Source: Halobaculum sp. MBLA0147
GTDB taxonomy: Archaea; Halobacteriota; Halobacteria; Halobacteriales; Haloferacaceae
Length of the DNA stretch: 64,000 bases
Direction of reading: 5' to 3'
NCBI RefSeq assembly: GCF_041361345.1
Contig: NZ_JBGKAD010000001.1
Coordinates: 372,001 to 436,000, forward strand
Of the stretch, positions 24,354 through 33,497 are shown piece by piece (position 1 is the stretch's first letter; each line of letters opens with the position of its first letter). The position numbers and the translations under genes were made by a program. The notes beneath the pieces are model-generated. The model was not told the DNA's origin, did no database searches, and worked only from the letters and a program-made list of their open reading frames with translations.

Positions 24354-24468
24354 GTTCTCGAGGGAAGTACGTCGGACCACGAGTCGCGACTCTCGACCGC
24401 GATCTCGTTCCGAATCGACTCCCAGTCGAGAGTCATCCGACCGCAAAACGACGGTGGGCGAACGCCCG

Positions 24469-26865
24469 CTACTCCCCCGTCTCGCCGTCTGCCGAGTTCG
24501 CGTCCGGATCCCCGCCGTCTGGCGCACGCACCTCACCGTCACCCTGCGGAGCGGGCGGGTCCGCGTCTGCCGGATCCTCGGCCGTTCCGTCCGCGGTCGT
24601 CTCGGACGCCGACCCCTCGGCGTCGCCGTCTCGATCCGGCGCCACCTCGAACTGCGCGACGGTGTTCGAGAGGTCTCCGGCGTCGGCGGCGAGCTGTTCG
24701 GCGGTGCGGCTCACCTGTCCCGTGGCGGTCGTCTGCTGTTCGGCCGCACTCGCCACGTCCTCGGCCTCGGCGGCCGTCCGCTCCGCGATGGCGGTCACCT
24801 CGTCGACAGTGGCGGCGACCTCCTCCGTCGTCGTCGCCTGATCCTCCGTCGCGCGGGTCACGTCCTGGATCCCGTCGTTGACCTCCGCGACCACCTCGTC
24901 GATGTCGTAGAACGTCTCGATGGCCCGCTCGACGGTGTCGTTGGAGGTCTCCAACTGGTCGCTGGCGGCGCGCATCCGCTCGACGGTCCGCTCGCTCTGA
25001 GCCTCGATGTCCTCGATCAACGACTCGATGTCGTCGGCGCGGTCCCCCGCCTCCTCGGCGAGCTGTTTGATCTCGTCGGCGACGACCGCGAAGCCGTCCC
25101 CGTCCGTGTCCGTCCGCGCGGCTTCGACGTTGGCGTTCAACGCCAGCATGTTCGTCTGGTCGGCCACGTCCGCGATCACGTCCGCGAACTCGCCGATGTC
25201 GGCGACCTGCTCGACGAGTTCCTCGACGGCTCCGACCGCCTCGTCCGTCTCGGCTTTGATCTCTTCGAGCGCCTCGGAGGCGTCCTCGGCCGCCTCGCGC
25301 CCCTCGCGGCGGTACTGCCCGGCGCGTTCGGCGTTGTCCGCGACCTCGGTCATCGTCGCCGCGACCTCCTCGACGGTCGCCGAGAGGTCCTCCATCTCGT
25401 CGCCGACGGACTGGAGGCGGTCGCGCTGGTCGTCGGCGTCCGCGGTGATCTCCCCGACGGTGTCGGAGACGTCCGCGGCGGCGTCCTCGATCTCGTCGGC
25501 GCTGGCCGCCAACTCCTCCATCGAGGCGGCCACGTCGTCCGCGAACCGCTGGACGGCGCCCAGTGTCGACTCCAGGTCACCGACGACGTCGTTGAGCGTC
25601 TCGCCCATCTGGGCCATCCCCTCGTGGTCGCTCTCGGGGTCGACGCGGGTGGTGAAGTCGCCGTCCGCCAGCCGTTCCAGCGCGGCGGCGTACGCGTCCG
25701 CCTTCGTCGTGAGGTGCTCCGAGAGCGCCTCCGCCTCCTCACGGGCCGACTCCGCGTCCTCGCGAGCGGACTGGGCGCGGTCGATCTCCGTCTTCAGATT
25801 CCGTCGCATCGTGTCGAGTCCCTCGGCCAGGTCACCGAGTTCGTCGCCGCGAGTGCGCTCGATCTCGGTGTCGAGTTCGCCGTCCCGGAGCCGACGGACC
25901 TCGACACCCAGCGACGCCATCCGACGCGCTGCGGGGCGTTCGACGACGAGCGCGTAGCCGCCGAGGAGAACCCCGACGAGGGTCAGGAGGACGAGCAGGT
26001 CGCGCCAGACGAGGTTCACCGTCGAGAACAGCGCGCCGGGCCGGCCGTACGAGACCACGACCCAGTCTGCGCCGTCGACCTTGTCGTAGCTGGAGAGGGT
26101 CGTCTCACCGAGCGAACTCTCCTCGGGCGAGAGTCGGAGCGTCGCCGCCGCACCCGGATTCGCCAACCCGGTCTCGACGGCCGGCGAGTCGACGCCCGCA
26201 CCGCCGATGTGTTGTGAGCCGACGAAGTTCGGGTTCGCCGAGTCGTACACGACTTCGCCCTGTCCGTTGACTACTCGCGTCCGCGTGTCGTCGAGGACAC
26301 CCTCGAGTTCGTTCTGGACGAACGAGAGCGGCGTCGTGTGAACGACGACGTCGCCGGTTGCGGTCTTGGCGAACACCACCCAGGCGCGGTCGCCGCCGGC
26401 AGTACTCAGCCGGACCACCGTCTCGCCGTTCTCGAACTCCGATGGGAGTTGGTATCCCAGCGTCGAGGCACTCATCCCCTGGACGTCGCCGTCGGTGGCG
26501 ATCTCGATCTGCCCCGACTCACCGTCGACCAGCAGGATGCGTCCCGTCGCGTTCGAGCGAGCGGCCTGTCTCACGAACGACTGTCGCAGCGCCTGGGTGG
26601 CGCTCTCGGACATCCCGGCCTGTCCGCGGACGGAGTCGACCGTCCCCGCGAGCGACTGTGTCCGTCCACGGAGGTCACGCAGGAGCGTCGAGACGGTGTC
26701 TTCCTGCAGGTCCGACTCCGCGGCGAGCGTGTTCCGCTTGTCGGTCCTGATCTCGTCTTGGATGCCGGTGACGAGCACGGCGCCGACACTCCCACCGACC
26801 ACGACGACGATCAGGAACCCGACCAGCACCTTCCCGCCGTAGCTGTTCCGTGGATCCAGTCTCAT
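24469..26865 (-). CDS. Membrane chemotaxis transducer (methyl-accepting protein, Htr type)
   Basis: A 798-residue receptor. TM1 spans about residues 12-34, an extracellular sensor of about 260 residues follows (Cache-like, including VHTTPLSFVQNELEGVL), then TM2 (WRDLLVLLTLVGVLLGGY) and two HAMP-like segments (one before and one after the EALSEHL coil, with LADGDFTTRVDP). The cytoplasmic coiled coil carries the conserved hairpin tip [17 protein letters not shown], which contacts CheA/CheW, and flanking Glu/Gln-rich methylation helices. The C-terminus is a 70-residue acidic Pro/Gly tail. The ATG at 26865 (MRLDPRNSYG) puts TM1 near the N-terminus. The ligand is unknown, and no chemotaxis operon is in the window. 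Confidence 0.92.
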   Translation of the reverse strand: MRLDPRNSYGGKVLVGFLIVVVVGGSVGAVLVTGIQDEIRTDKRNTLAAESDLQEDTVSTLLRDLRGRTQSLAGTVDSVRGQAGMSESATQALRQSFVRQAARSNATGRILLVDGESGQIEIATDGDVQGMSASTLGYQLPSEFENGETVVRLSTAGGDRAWVVFAKTATGDVVVHTTPLSFVQNELEGVLDDTRTRVVNGQGEVVYDSANPNFVGSQHIGGAGVDSPAVETGLANPGAAATLRLSPEESSLGETTLSSYDKVDGADWVVVSYGRPGALFSTVNLVWRDLLVLLTLVGVLLGGYALVVERPAARRMASLGVEVRRLRDGELDTEIERTRGDELGDLAEGLDTMRRNLKTEIDRAQSAREDAESAREEAEALSEHLTTKADAYAAALERLADGDFTTRVDPESDHEGMAQMGETLNDVVGDLESTLGAVQRFADDVAASMEELAASADEIEDAAADVSDTVGEITADADDQRDRLQSVGDEMEDLSATVEEVAATMTEVADNAERAGQYRREGREAAEDASEALEEIKAETDEAVGAVEELVEQVADIGEFADVIADVADQTNMLALNANVEAARTDTDGDGFAVVADEIKQLAEEAGDRADDIESLIEDIEAQSERTVERMRAASDQLETSNDTVERAIETFYDIDEVVAEVNDGIQDVTRATEDQATTTEEVAATVDEVTAIAERTAAEAEDVASAAEQQTTATGQVSRTAEQLAADAGDLSNTVAQFEVAPDRDGDAEGSASETTADGTAEDPADADPPAPQGDGEVRAPDGGDPDANSADGETGE

Positions 26866-26924
26866 GTACGTTCGTCTCACCGGGCCACAGTAGAGAGGGG
26901 TACAAGAATGTGGCCGAACCACTA

Positions 26925-26945
26925 CTACACGCGATAATTACACCA
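26925..26945 (-). promoter_or_regulatory. AT-rich promoter candidate for the membrane transducer
   Basis: GTGTAATTATCGCG on the minus strand is the most AT-rich segment in this gap, about 65-75 nt before the transducer ATG. If used, it gives a leader of about 40 nt and not a leaderless transcript. Confidence 0.35.
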
Positions 26946-27046
26946 CACCACACAGCCGTACACCCGACCGGACGGCGAGTCGTGGCGTCGTCACCCGCTC
27001 GTGTCGCTCCTCCGCGCAGTCCCGTCACTCGCTCCACACGGCGGTG

Positions 27047-27985
27047 TCACCCGTCGAGGTGACTGCGGAGTTCGGCCGTCACCGCACTCGCTCGTTCGAG
27101 GTGGACCCAGTGTGAGGCGCTGGGGTACCGTTCCAGTCGCCCGTCGACACAGAAGTCGAGACTCTCGGCGGCCATCTCGGGGACCAGCGCGTCGTCGTCC
27201 TCGCCCCAGCAGATCAGTGTCGGCTGCGCGACGCGCTCGCTTGGCGGGTCCATCCCGTAGCGTGCCGCGGCACGGTACCAGTTCACCATTCCAGAGACGC
27301 CCCCAGGCCCGCCGGTCCAGGCGGCACGGTAGCGATCCAGGTCGCCGTCGGAGAAGGTCCCCTCGTGGGCGGAGCCGTCGAGCACGCGCGCCAGCCCCGC
27401 GGCGTCGTTCGCACCCAACCCGAACTCGGGGAGCTTCGGCACTTGGAAGGCGGCGACGTACCACGAGCGGAGCATCTGGCGCGGGTTCGACCGCAGTGTT
27501 CGCCCGAACACGGTCGGGTGTGGGACGTTACAGACCGCGAGGCGGTCGACGCGGTCCGGGTGTCGTAAGGCGAGGTCCCACGCCACCGCCGCACCCCAGT
27601 CGTGGCCGACGACGTGTGCCGACTCGCGACCGGCCCACTCGATCACGTCACACACGTCCGCCGACAGTCGCTCGACACGGTACGCACGCACCGAGTCGGG
27701 GGCGTCACTCAGGTTGTAGCCGCGCTGGTCCGGGACGACGACTCGGTACCCGGCGTCGACCAACGGTTCCAGTTGTTCGCGCCACCCGTACCAGAAGTCG
27801 GGGAACCCGTGGAGCAACACGACGAGCGGATCGCCGGGGTCGCCGGCGGCGACGGCGTGGAGCCGTACCCCGTCGGGGTCGCTCGTCTCGATCCACACCG
27901 ACTCGGCGCTGGCGACGCTCGCCAGCGTCGCGTCGGTCGCCGGCCGTCCGGGCGCCGTCTCGCGGTGGTCTGCCTGTGTCTCCAT
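27047..27985 (-). CDS. Alpha/beta hydrolase, epoxide hydrolase-like
   Basis: A 312-residue hydrolase. The oxyanion motif is LLHGFPDFWYGWREQ, the nucleophile elbow VVGHDWGAAVAWDLAL has Asp at the nucleophile position, and the catalytic His is in SASHWVHLE. Asp with the HGFP/DFWYGW pattern is typical for epoxide hydrolases and haloalkane dehalogenases, and HGFPD with a nearby cap domain favours epoxide hydrolase. The likely acid residue lies in CWGEDDDALVPE. The first 30 residues are a polar extension that precedes the fold. Substrate is unknown. Confidence 0.85.
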   Translation of the reverse strand: METQADHRETAPGRPATDATLASVASAESVWIETSDPDGVRLHAVAAGDPGDPLVVLLHGFPDFWYGWREQLEPLVDAGYRVVVPDQRGYNLSDAPDSVRAYRVERLSADVCDVIEWAGRESAHVVGHDWGAAVAWDLALRHPDRVDRLAVCNVPHPTVFGRTLRSNPRQMLRSWYVAAFQVPKLPEFGLGANDAAGLARVLDGSAHEGTFSDGDLDRYRAAWTGGPGGVSGMVNWYRAAARYGMDPPSERVAQPTLICWGEDDDALVPEMAAESLDFCVDGRLERYPSASHWVHLERASAVTAELRSHLDG

Positions 27986-28115
27986 CGAGCGACGACAGCG
28001 GCGGGCGAGCGAAGAGTGTGGCGGTCCGAGTCGTTCGCGGCCCACTCCGGACGGACCGGTTCGAGCACCTCACACCGGCCGAAACGGTGAATACGTGGTT
28101 CGACGTAGCCGAGAC

Positions 28116-28541
28116 GTGAACCTCCGCAGTCTCCTCACCGTCCGTGCGGCTACGCTCCCGTCGGTGGCGCTGGTGGCCGCCGCAGCACTGGCCGGGCTCC
28201 TCGCGTGGCCGGCACTCCCGGCCGAGATGGCGATTCACTTCAACGGGGGGACTCCGGACAACTTCGTCCCGCGGTGGCAGGGCGTGTTCGCGGCGCCGGC
28301 ACTCGGCCTCGCGGCCGTCCTGTTCACGCGGGCGGTGGGTGACTCAAGTGGCGACCCCGCCGTGACGGCCGTCGCGATGTTGTTCACCGGGGTCGTGATC
28401 GCCTACGTTCAGGCGCTGGTCCTCCTGTGGAACCTCGGTGTCCGTCTCGACCCGACGACTGCGGTGCTCCCGGTGCTCGTCGCCGCCGGTGTGCTCGTGT
28501 GGTTCAAGTACCGCGGTCGGGCGTTGCCGACGGCCGACTGA
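28116..28541 (+). CDS. Small four-helix membrane protein with a DUF1648-like motif
   Basis: A 141-residue protein. The first helix ends in LPAEMAIHFNGGTPDNFVPRW, which resembles the DUF1648 signature (LP-IPxHFxxxGxPD) of SdpI-like and related membrane proteins. Three further hydrophobic segments follow, and the protein ends KYRGRALPTAD. The GTG at 28116 lies about 25 nt after GTGAATACG and would give a leaderless transcript. Another in-frame GTG occurs 21 nt upstream. Function is unknown: DUF1648 proteins occur in immunity (SdpI) and membrane roles, and no toxin partner is visible here. Confidence 0.68.
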   Translation: MNLRSLLTVRAATLPSVALVAAAALAGLLAWPALPAEMAIHFNGGTPDNFVPRWQGVFAAPALGLAAVLFTRAVGDSSGDPAVTAVAMLFTGVVIAYVQALVLLWNLGVRLDPTTAVLPVLVAAGVLVWFKYRGRALPTAD

Positions 28542-28627
28542 GAGTCGGTCGGTCTCGTGCCCGACAGAACTCGGGCCGCCGCTCGTCTCTGGGAGGTCGC
28601 TCGGCTCGGCCGAGTCGGGTCCCGGGA

Positions 28628-28912
28628 TCACTCGAACACGGTCCCCTCCTCGCGGAGTCGTTCGAGGTCCTCGGCGACGGCGACGGCCTGGGCCGGCGAC
28701 AGGGCGATCTGGACCTCGTTGCCGTCGTCGTCGGCCGCGGTCACCTTCACCTGACTGTCGCCGAACGCGCGGGCGCCGGCCTCCTCGGGGTCGAACAGCT
28801 TCGCGGTGGCCGCCTTCGTCTTCGGTCCCACGTGTTTGAGCGTCCCCTCGTCGATCTCGACGAGGAAGTTCTCGATGTCGAGTGCGAGCACGTTCTCGGG
28901 TGCGACGGGCAC
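28628..28912 (-). CDS. Conserved haloarchaeal hypothetical protein
   Basis: About 94 residues beginning VPVAPENVLALDIENFLVE, then TLKHVGPKTKAATAKLFDPE and a C-terminal ALSPAQAVAVAEDLERLREE. It is acidic and has no membrane segment or Cys motif. I do not recognise a named family with confidence. The start is unclear. No ATG exists in frame. The GTG at 28912 and a TTG at 28918 are candidates, and the frame stays open upstream through WGDRRLW, which could still be coding. An AT-rich CGATAAGTG at about 29000 may serve the divergent GH31 gene, this one, or both. Confidence 0.55.
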   Translation of the reverse strand: MPVAPENVLALDIENFLVEIDEGTLKHVGPKTKAATAKLFDPEEAGARAFGDSQVKVTAADDDGNEVQIALSPAQAVAVAEDLERLREEGTVFE

Positions 28913-28999
28913 CCACAAGCGTCTGTCGCCCCACTCGACGAGGCAAGCCCGTCCGGTCGCGTGGGGTGACGGAGAGACGGACAGGCCGCGGGCGGCGCA

Positions 29000-29006
29000 C
29001 TTATCG
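29000..29006 (+). promoter_or_regulatory. TATA-like box for the GH31 gene
   Basis: CTTATCG lies 24-30 nt upstream of the GTG at 29030, the leaderless spacing, and supports the GTG start. Confidence 0.45.
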
Positions 29007-29029
29007 GCGACTCGGCCGAAGGCGGTGGC

Positions 29030-31912
29030 GTGTACCAGATCGGACTCGCCGGGGTGTCGACGGCCGCGTGGGACGGGCAGCGACTGACCTGTCGCTGTGA
29101 GACTGCACGCGAGGACGGACCCGGCGCGGCGACGGAGGTCGACGACGGTCGATCCCCTGTGCTGTCGGCGGAGGTGCTCTCGCCCGACGCCGTCCGCCTG
29201 CGACTCCGCCCCGACCCAGAGGTCGTCCCACCCGACGAGTCGGCGCTCGGACTGGACTACGACGCGATCCGCGAGGCGACGGACCCGGTCGTCACCGGTG
29301 TCGACGAGGACGGAGACGACTCGGGGGGCGGAACGGGACGCGGAGACGGAGACGACTCGGGGGGCGGAACGGGAGACGGAGACGGTAACTCGTCGCGGAT
29401 CGCCGTCGAGACCGAGGGGCTGGCCGTCTCGGTCGACCCCGAGACCGCACACCTGCGCGTCCGCGACACGACACGCGACCGGACGCTGTTCGAGACACAG
29501 CGTGAGCTGACGGACAGCCGCGACCAGCCCGTCGTGCCGCCGACCGGGTTCCGCGAGACGCGACGCGACGAGTGGCCGCTGTCGGTGACGGACACCGGAC
29601 TGGCGCTGCGACTCCCACCGGACGAACACCTCTACGGCTGTGGCGAGCAGTTCGGCGCGGTGGACCACCGCGGCGACCGGATCGAGGCGCGGGTGCGACA
29701 GCCGAACGGCGTCGTCGGCGACGACACGTACCTGCCGGTGCCGTTCTGCCTCTCTGACGAGGGGTACGGCGTCTTCGTGGACACGACGACGGACGTGACC
29801 TTCGACTTCGGCGACACGGCACCGGGGACGACGAGTCTCCGCGTCGCGGACAGCGCGCTCTCGGTGGTCGTGTTCCGGGGGCCCGACCCCGCCGACGTGC
29901 TCGAACGCTACACCGCAGTGACGGGACGTCCGCCGCGACTCCCGGCGTGGAGCTTCGGCGTCTGGTGGTCGCGCAACTCCTACGAGTCCGCCGAGGAGGT
30001 CCGGACCGTCGCCCGCCGGCTGCGTGCCGCCGGGCTCCCCGGTGACCTCCTCCACGTCGACCCGGAGTGGACGGACCTCGCCGAGTTGGATCTGCGGTGG
30101 GATCGCGAGGCGTTCCCGGAACCGGAGCGACTGCTGTCGGACCTGCACGACGACGGGTTCCACGTCTCCGTCTGGGAGTACCCGTACGTGAAGGTGGGGT
30201 CGGAGCCGTTCGCGACGGCACGGGCGGCGGGCTACCTCGTCGAGGACGGCCACGGGCGCCCGCTCGTGTTGCGCCGTCCGAGCGTGAGCGACACCCGTGC
30301 AGGGATCGTCGACTTCACCGATCCGGACGCCGTCGCGTGGTGGCGCGACCACCACCGGCGACTACTCGACCAGGGTGTCGACGTGTTCAAGACGGACTTC
30401 GGCGAGTACCTCCCGGACGAGGCGGTGTTGGCCGACGGCACCACCGGCCGCGCGGTCCACAACCGCTACCCGCTGGACTACCAGCGGGCCGTCGCCGGGG
30501 CGTTCGCGAGAGACGACGGCCCCGAGAACGTCGACGACGGACCCGAGAGAGTCGACGACGAACCTGACGGAGTCGACGACGAGTCCCCCGACAGAGTCGT
30601 CGGCGGGGAGACACCGATCCTCTGGTCGCGGTCGGGGTGGGCCGGCGCCCAGCGGTTCCCGGTCCACTGGGGCGGAGACGCCCACGCGACGGACGACTCC
30701 TTCGCAGCCAGCGTCCGCGGTGGCGTGAGTCTCGCGCTCTCGGGGTTCGGCTACTGGAGCTGTGACTTGGGCGGCTACAAACCGACGCCGTCGACGGACC
30801 TGTACCGGCGGTGGGCACAGTGGGGGCTGCTCGCGCTGTCACACCCGCGGTTCCACGGCAAGACCCCGCGCGAGCCGTGGCACTACGGGCCCGGAACCGT
30901 CGAGACGGTCCGGCGGTACGCGCGACTCCGCTACCGACTGTTGCCGTACCTCTACAGTCGCGGGGTGGCGGCCGCCGACACCGGGGTGCCGGTCCTCCGG
31001 CCGATGCCGTTGGCGTTCCCGGATGCGGATCTCCCGCCGAGTCTGGGTGGCCAACACGCCGTCGGCGACGCCCTCGTCGTCGCGCCGGACGTGGACCCGG
31101 AGCGTCCGCTGTCCGTCTACCTCCCCGCAGGCGAGTGGGTGGGCCACTGGAGTGGGCGGCGCGTCGAGGGTCCGACGACGCTCGACCTCGCGGCACCACG
31201 CGCGGAACTGCCGGCGTTCTGGCGGGCCGGCAGTCTCGTCCCCGAGGGCGAGCCGGGGAGTCACGTCGCAGACTGCGAGACGGACCCGCTCACGCTGCGG
31301 ACGTACGTCGCGACGACCCGGCCCGACTCTGAATCGGGGACGGGCGGAGACGACACCGCCTCGGAGACGAGCGGAGACGACACCGCGCCGGAGACGAGCG
31401 GGGACGACACCGCCTCGGATACGCGCGGAGACGATACCGCGCCGGACGCGGAGTCGGGCGAGACGCACGGCCACCCGCCCGGCGACCCACGCGCCACGAC
31501 GGCGGCGACACGGTGGTTCGACACCGAGCGGGACGCGTTCCGGTGGCTCGCGGTCGCGGTCGACGACGGCGCGGAGACGGTGACGGTCCGACTCCCGGCC
31601 GAGGCGACACGGACGTACCGCGTCGCACTGGAGGGCGTCGCGTCGGTGCCCGATCGGGTCGTCGTCGAGCGGTACGGCGACGAGGCGGCGACCGTCGCGT
31701 CCGCACCCACGGGGGCGACCGGTGGCGGGCGCGAGACGGAGGAACCACTGTCGTCGCGGGACCCACGCGAGACCCGAACGTACGACTCCGCGGAGCTGGA
31801 CGCGACCGTCGAGTCGTCCCGCGATCCACAGACGGATGCGGCCGATCCAGACCTCGGCCCCAGTGTCGGGACACGCGTCGTGTTCGCGGTGCCACCCGAC
31901 GACGTAGAGTGA
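29030..31912 (+). CDS. GH31 family alpha-glycosidase
   Basis: A 960-residue enzyme with no signal peptide. An N-terminal beta-sandwich (about residues 125-290) includes LPPDEHLYGCGEQFGAVDHR. The (beta/alpha)8 domain follows, with nucleophile D456 in VFKTDFGEYLP and acid/base D550 in HWGGDAHATDDSF, both GH31 signatures. C-terminal beta domains end near residue 770. GH31 enzymes hydrolyse alpha-glucosides or alpha-xylosides, and WWSRNSYES fits the alpha-xylosidase/glucosidase branch. Three in-frame tandem repeats add acidic low-complexity stretches at about residues 94-117, 495-523 and 772-807. The middle one interrupts the catalytic domain. GTG start. It precedes a sulfatase-fold gene on the same strand. 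Confidence 0.9.
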   Translation: MYQIGLAGVSTAAWDGQRLTCRCETAREDGPGAATEVDDGRSPVLSAEVLSPDAVRLRLRPDPEVVPPDESALGLDYDAIREATDPVVTGVDEDGDDSGGGTGRGDGDDSGGGTGDGDGNSSRIAVETEGLAVSVDPETAHLRVRDTTRDRTLFETQRELTDSRDQPVVPPTGFRETRRDEWPLSVTDTGLALRLPPDEHLYGCGEQFGAVDHRGDRIEARVRQPNGVVGDDTYLPVPFCLSDEGYGVFVDTTTDVTFDFGDTAPGTTSLRVADSALSVVVFRGPDPADVLERYTAVTGRPPRLPAWSFGVWWSRNSYESAEEVRTVARRLRAAGLPGDLLHVDPEWTDLAELDLRWDREAFPEPERLLSDLHDDGFHVSVWEYPYVKVGSEPFATARAAGYLVEDGHGRPLVLRRPSVSDTRAGIVDFTDPDAVAWWRDHHRRLLDQGVDVFKTDFGEYLPDEAVLADGTTGRAVHNRYPLDYQRAVAGAFARDDGPENVDDGPERVDDEPDGVDDESPDRVVGGETPILWSRSGWAGAQRFPVHWGGDAHATDDSFAASVRGGVSLALSGFGYWSCDLGGYKPTPSTDLYRRWAQWGLLALSHPRFHGKTPREPWHYGPGTVETVRRYARLRYRLLPYLYSRGVAAADTGVPVLRPMPLAFPDADLPPSLGGQHAVGDALVVAPDVDPERPLSVYLPAGEWVGHWSGRRVEGPTTLDLAAPRAELPAFWRAGSLVPEGEPGSHVADCETDPLTLRTYVATTRPDSESGTGGDDTASETSGDDTAPETSGDDTASDTRGDDTAPDAESGETHGHPPGDPRATTAATRWFDTERDAFRWLAVAVDDGAETVTVRLPAEATRTYRVALEGVASVPDRVVVERYGDEAATVASAPTGATGGGRETEEPLSSRDPRETRTYDSAELDATVESSRDPQTDAADPDLGPSVGTRVVFAVPPDDVE
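29309..29380 (+). repeat. In-frame 36-bp tandem duplication in the GH31 gene
   Basis: Two units encode DGDDSGGGTGRG and DGDDSGGGTGDG (residues 94-117). This is a low-complexity acidic linker before the sugar-binding N-terminal domain. Confidence 0.85.
30512..30598 (+). repeat. In-frame 21-bp tandem repeat in the GH31 catalytic domain
   Basis: Four units encode DDGPENV, DDGPERV, DDEPDGV and the longer DDESPDRV. They sit between the nucleophile and acid/base Asp residues, in a loop of the barrel. Confidence 0.8.
31343..31450 (+). repeat. In-frame 27-bp tandem repeat near the GH31 C-terminus
   Basis: Four units encode GGDDTASET, SGDDTAPET, SGDDTASDT and RGDDTAPDA. They form a hydrophilic spacer inside the C-terminal region. 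Confidence 0.85.
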
Positions 31913-32003
31913 CTCCGTCGGCCGACCCGACACCACACCGCGAACTGAACCGCCTCGACGCGACACCGAAACCCCAAAGCGCACCGCCGCCCACGCGACG
32001 GTA

Positions 32004-33401
32004 GTGAGTCGACCCAACGTCCTACTGGTCGTCCTCGACTCGGTGCGTGCGGCCAACACGTCGTTGCACGACCACCGGCGGACGACGACGCCGTTCCTCG
32101 AAGACCTGGCCGACGAGGCCACCGTCTACGGCCAGGCGCGAGCCCCGAGCACGTGGAGTCTCCCCTCGCACGCCAGTGTCTGGACCGGGCGGTCGGCACC
32201 GGACCACGGCATCGAGATCACCACCGAGGCCGTCCAGGGCCACAGCGTCTGGGACGCACTGTCCGGTGCCGGGTACGACACCGGCGTGTTCTCCTCGAAC
32301 GTCTACGTGACAGACCACCCGGTCGGGTTGGGGGAGCCGTTCGACACGGTCTGCGGGGTACCCGGCGACGTGCCCGAGGCGCACGCGCTCCCGGGTGAGT
32401 TGGACGACGAGGCACCGGACGGGTTCTGGTACGCCGAGCAGTTCCACGAGTGGGTCGATGACCGCGACGGCCCGTGGGCGGCCTGTGTCAACGTCATGGA
32501 CGGCCACCGCCCGTACCTCCCACACGAGCGGTTCGACGAGTGGGGCGACGAGGAGGCGTGGCAGGTCCAACGCGAGATCGGTCGCGGACAGTTCGTCTGG
32601 CAGTTCTACGGCGGGCGCTACCCGACCTGGTACCTCGCCGCACTCGAACGGCTCTACGACGGCGCGATCCGCCAGGCCGACGCGGTCGCCCGACGAGTCC
32701 TCGCCGGACTGTCCGAGCGCGACGCCCTGGACGACACCCTCGTCGTCGTCACGAGTGACCACGGCGACGGGTTGGGCGAACCCTCACCCGTACCCGGCGG
32801 GCCGGACTCCATCGCACACACGCTCGGCACCCACGAACACCTGACGCACGTCCCGCTGCTCGTCCGTCCGCCCGGTGGCGGCGGGGGTCGCGTGGTGGAC
32901 GACCTCGCCACGCTGGCCCGCTTCCCGGCAGCCGTCCAGCGGCACGTCCCCGCCGTCGCGGGGTTCGACGACACGGACGGCGGTGTCGAGGGTGCGGAGG
33001 AGGGACAGAGAGGGGGAGGTTCGGCCGGCGAACCGGTGTTCACCGCGCCCGACGGGGAGTCCCTCACCTACCGACGCCCGATCGACGGGCCGAAACTGGA
33101 GACAGCGCGGGAGTTCTGTGGCGACGACCACGAACGGTACGTCGGCGACTCCGCGGCGCTGTACCGCGACCTTCCCGGGAGTGGCGTCGAGAAGGTCGCG
33201 ATCTGGCGCGGCGAGGCGGTCCGCGTCCACGCCCACGACGCCCAGGGGCGCATCCGGACGGGTGCGGCCGACCCGGCGGTCGTCACCGACCGGATCGCCG
33301 CCGAACGTGACGGTGAGTCGCTGGCGGTGCCACGCGAGCAGGACGAGGCGGAACTCCCCGAGGAGGTGCTGCGCCACCTCGAGAACATCGGCTACAAGTA
33401 G
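32004..33401 (+). CDS. Sulfatase-fold (alkaline phosphatase superfamily) protein, Ser variant
   Basis: A 465-residue cytosolic protein starting at GTG. Metal-site Asp12 is in LLVVLDS, and the later metal motif is VVTSDHGDGLG. The position of the modified Cys in true sulfatases reads S52-L-P-S-H56 in STWSLPSHASVWTG. Cys is replaced by Ser, and the following Arg of C-x-P-S-R by His. A formylglycine sulfatase is therefore doubtful. A Ser/Thr-nucleophile phosphotransferase, phosphodiesterase or phosphatase is more likely. No signal peptide. It is closely related to the reverse-strand protein at 34075. Haloarchaea often place such proteins among glycan genes. Confidence 0.83.
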   Translation: MSRPNVLLVVLDSVRAANTSLHDHRRTTTPFLEDLADEATVYGQARAPSTWSLPSHASVWTGRSAPDHGIEITTEAVQGHSVWDALSGAGYDTGVFSSNVYVTDHPVGLGEPFDTVCGVPGDVPEAHALPGELDDEAPDGFWYAEQFHEWVDDRDGPWAACVNVMDGHRPYLPHERFDEWGDEEAWQVQREIGRGQFVWQFYGGRYPTWYLAALERLYDGAIRQADAVARRVLAGLSERDALDDTLVVVTSDHGDGLGEPSPVPGGPDSIAHTLGTHEHLTHVPLLVRPPGGGGGRVVDDLATLARFPAAVQRHVPAVAGFDDTDGGVEGAEEGQRGGGSAGEPVFTAPDGESLTYRRPIDGPKLETAREFCGDDHERYVGDSAALYRDLPGSGVEKVAIWRGEAVRVHAHDAQGRIRTGAADPAVVTDRIAAERDGESLAVPREQDEAELPEEVLRHLENIGYK

Positions 33402-33468
33402 GTCGTCGCCTCGTGACGGGGTCACGGGAGCGGGACCCGCGCCCGCTCGTCACCGCGAGAACGGACGG

Positions 33469-33475
33469 CTTTTCG
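33469..33475 (+). promoter_or_regulatory. TATA-like box for the dihydrofolate reductase gene
   Basis: GCTTTTC lies about 26 nt upstream of the ATG at 33498. Confidence 0.4.
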
Positions 33476-33497
33476 TCGGCGGGCACCTCCGAACGGT

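Noticed and set aside
28628-30355. A 575-residue leftward open frame antisense to the GH31 gene
   Set aside because: Only the C-terminal about 94 residues resemble an acidic haloarchaeal protein. The rest mirrors the GH31 coding sequence and is Arg-rich.
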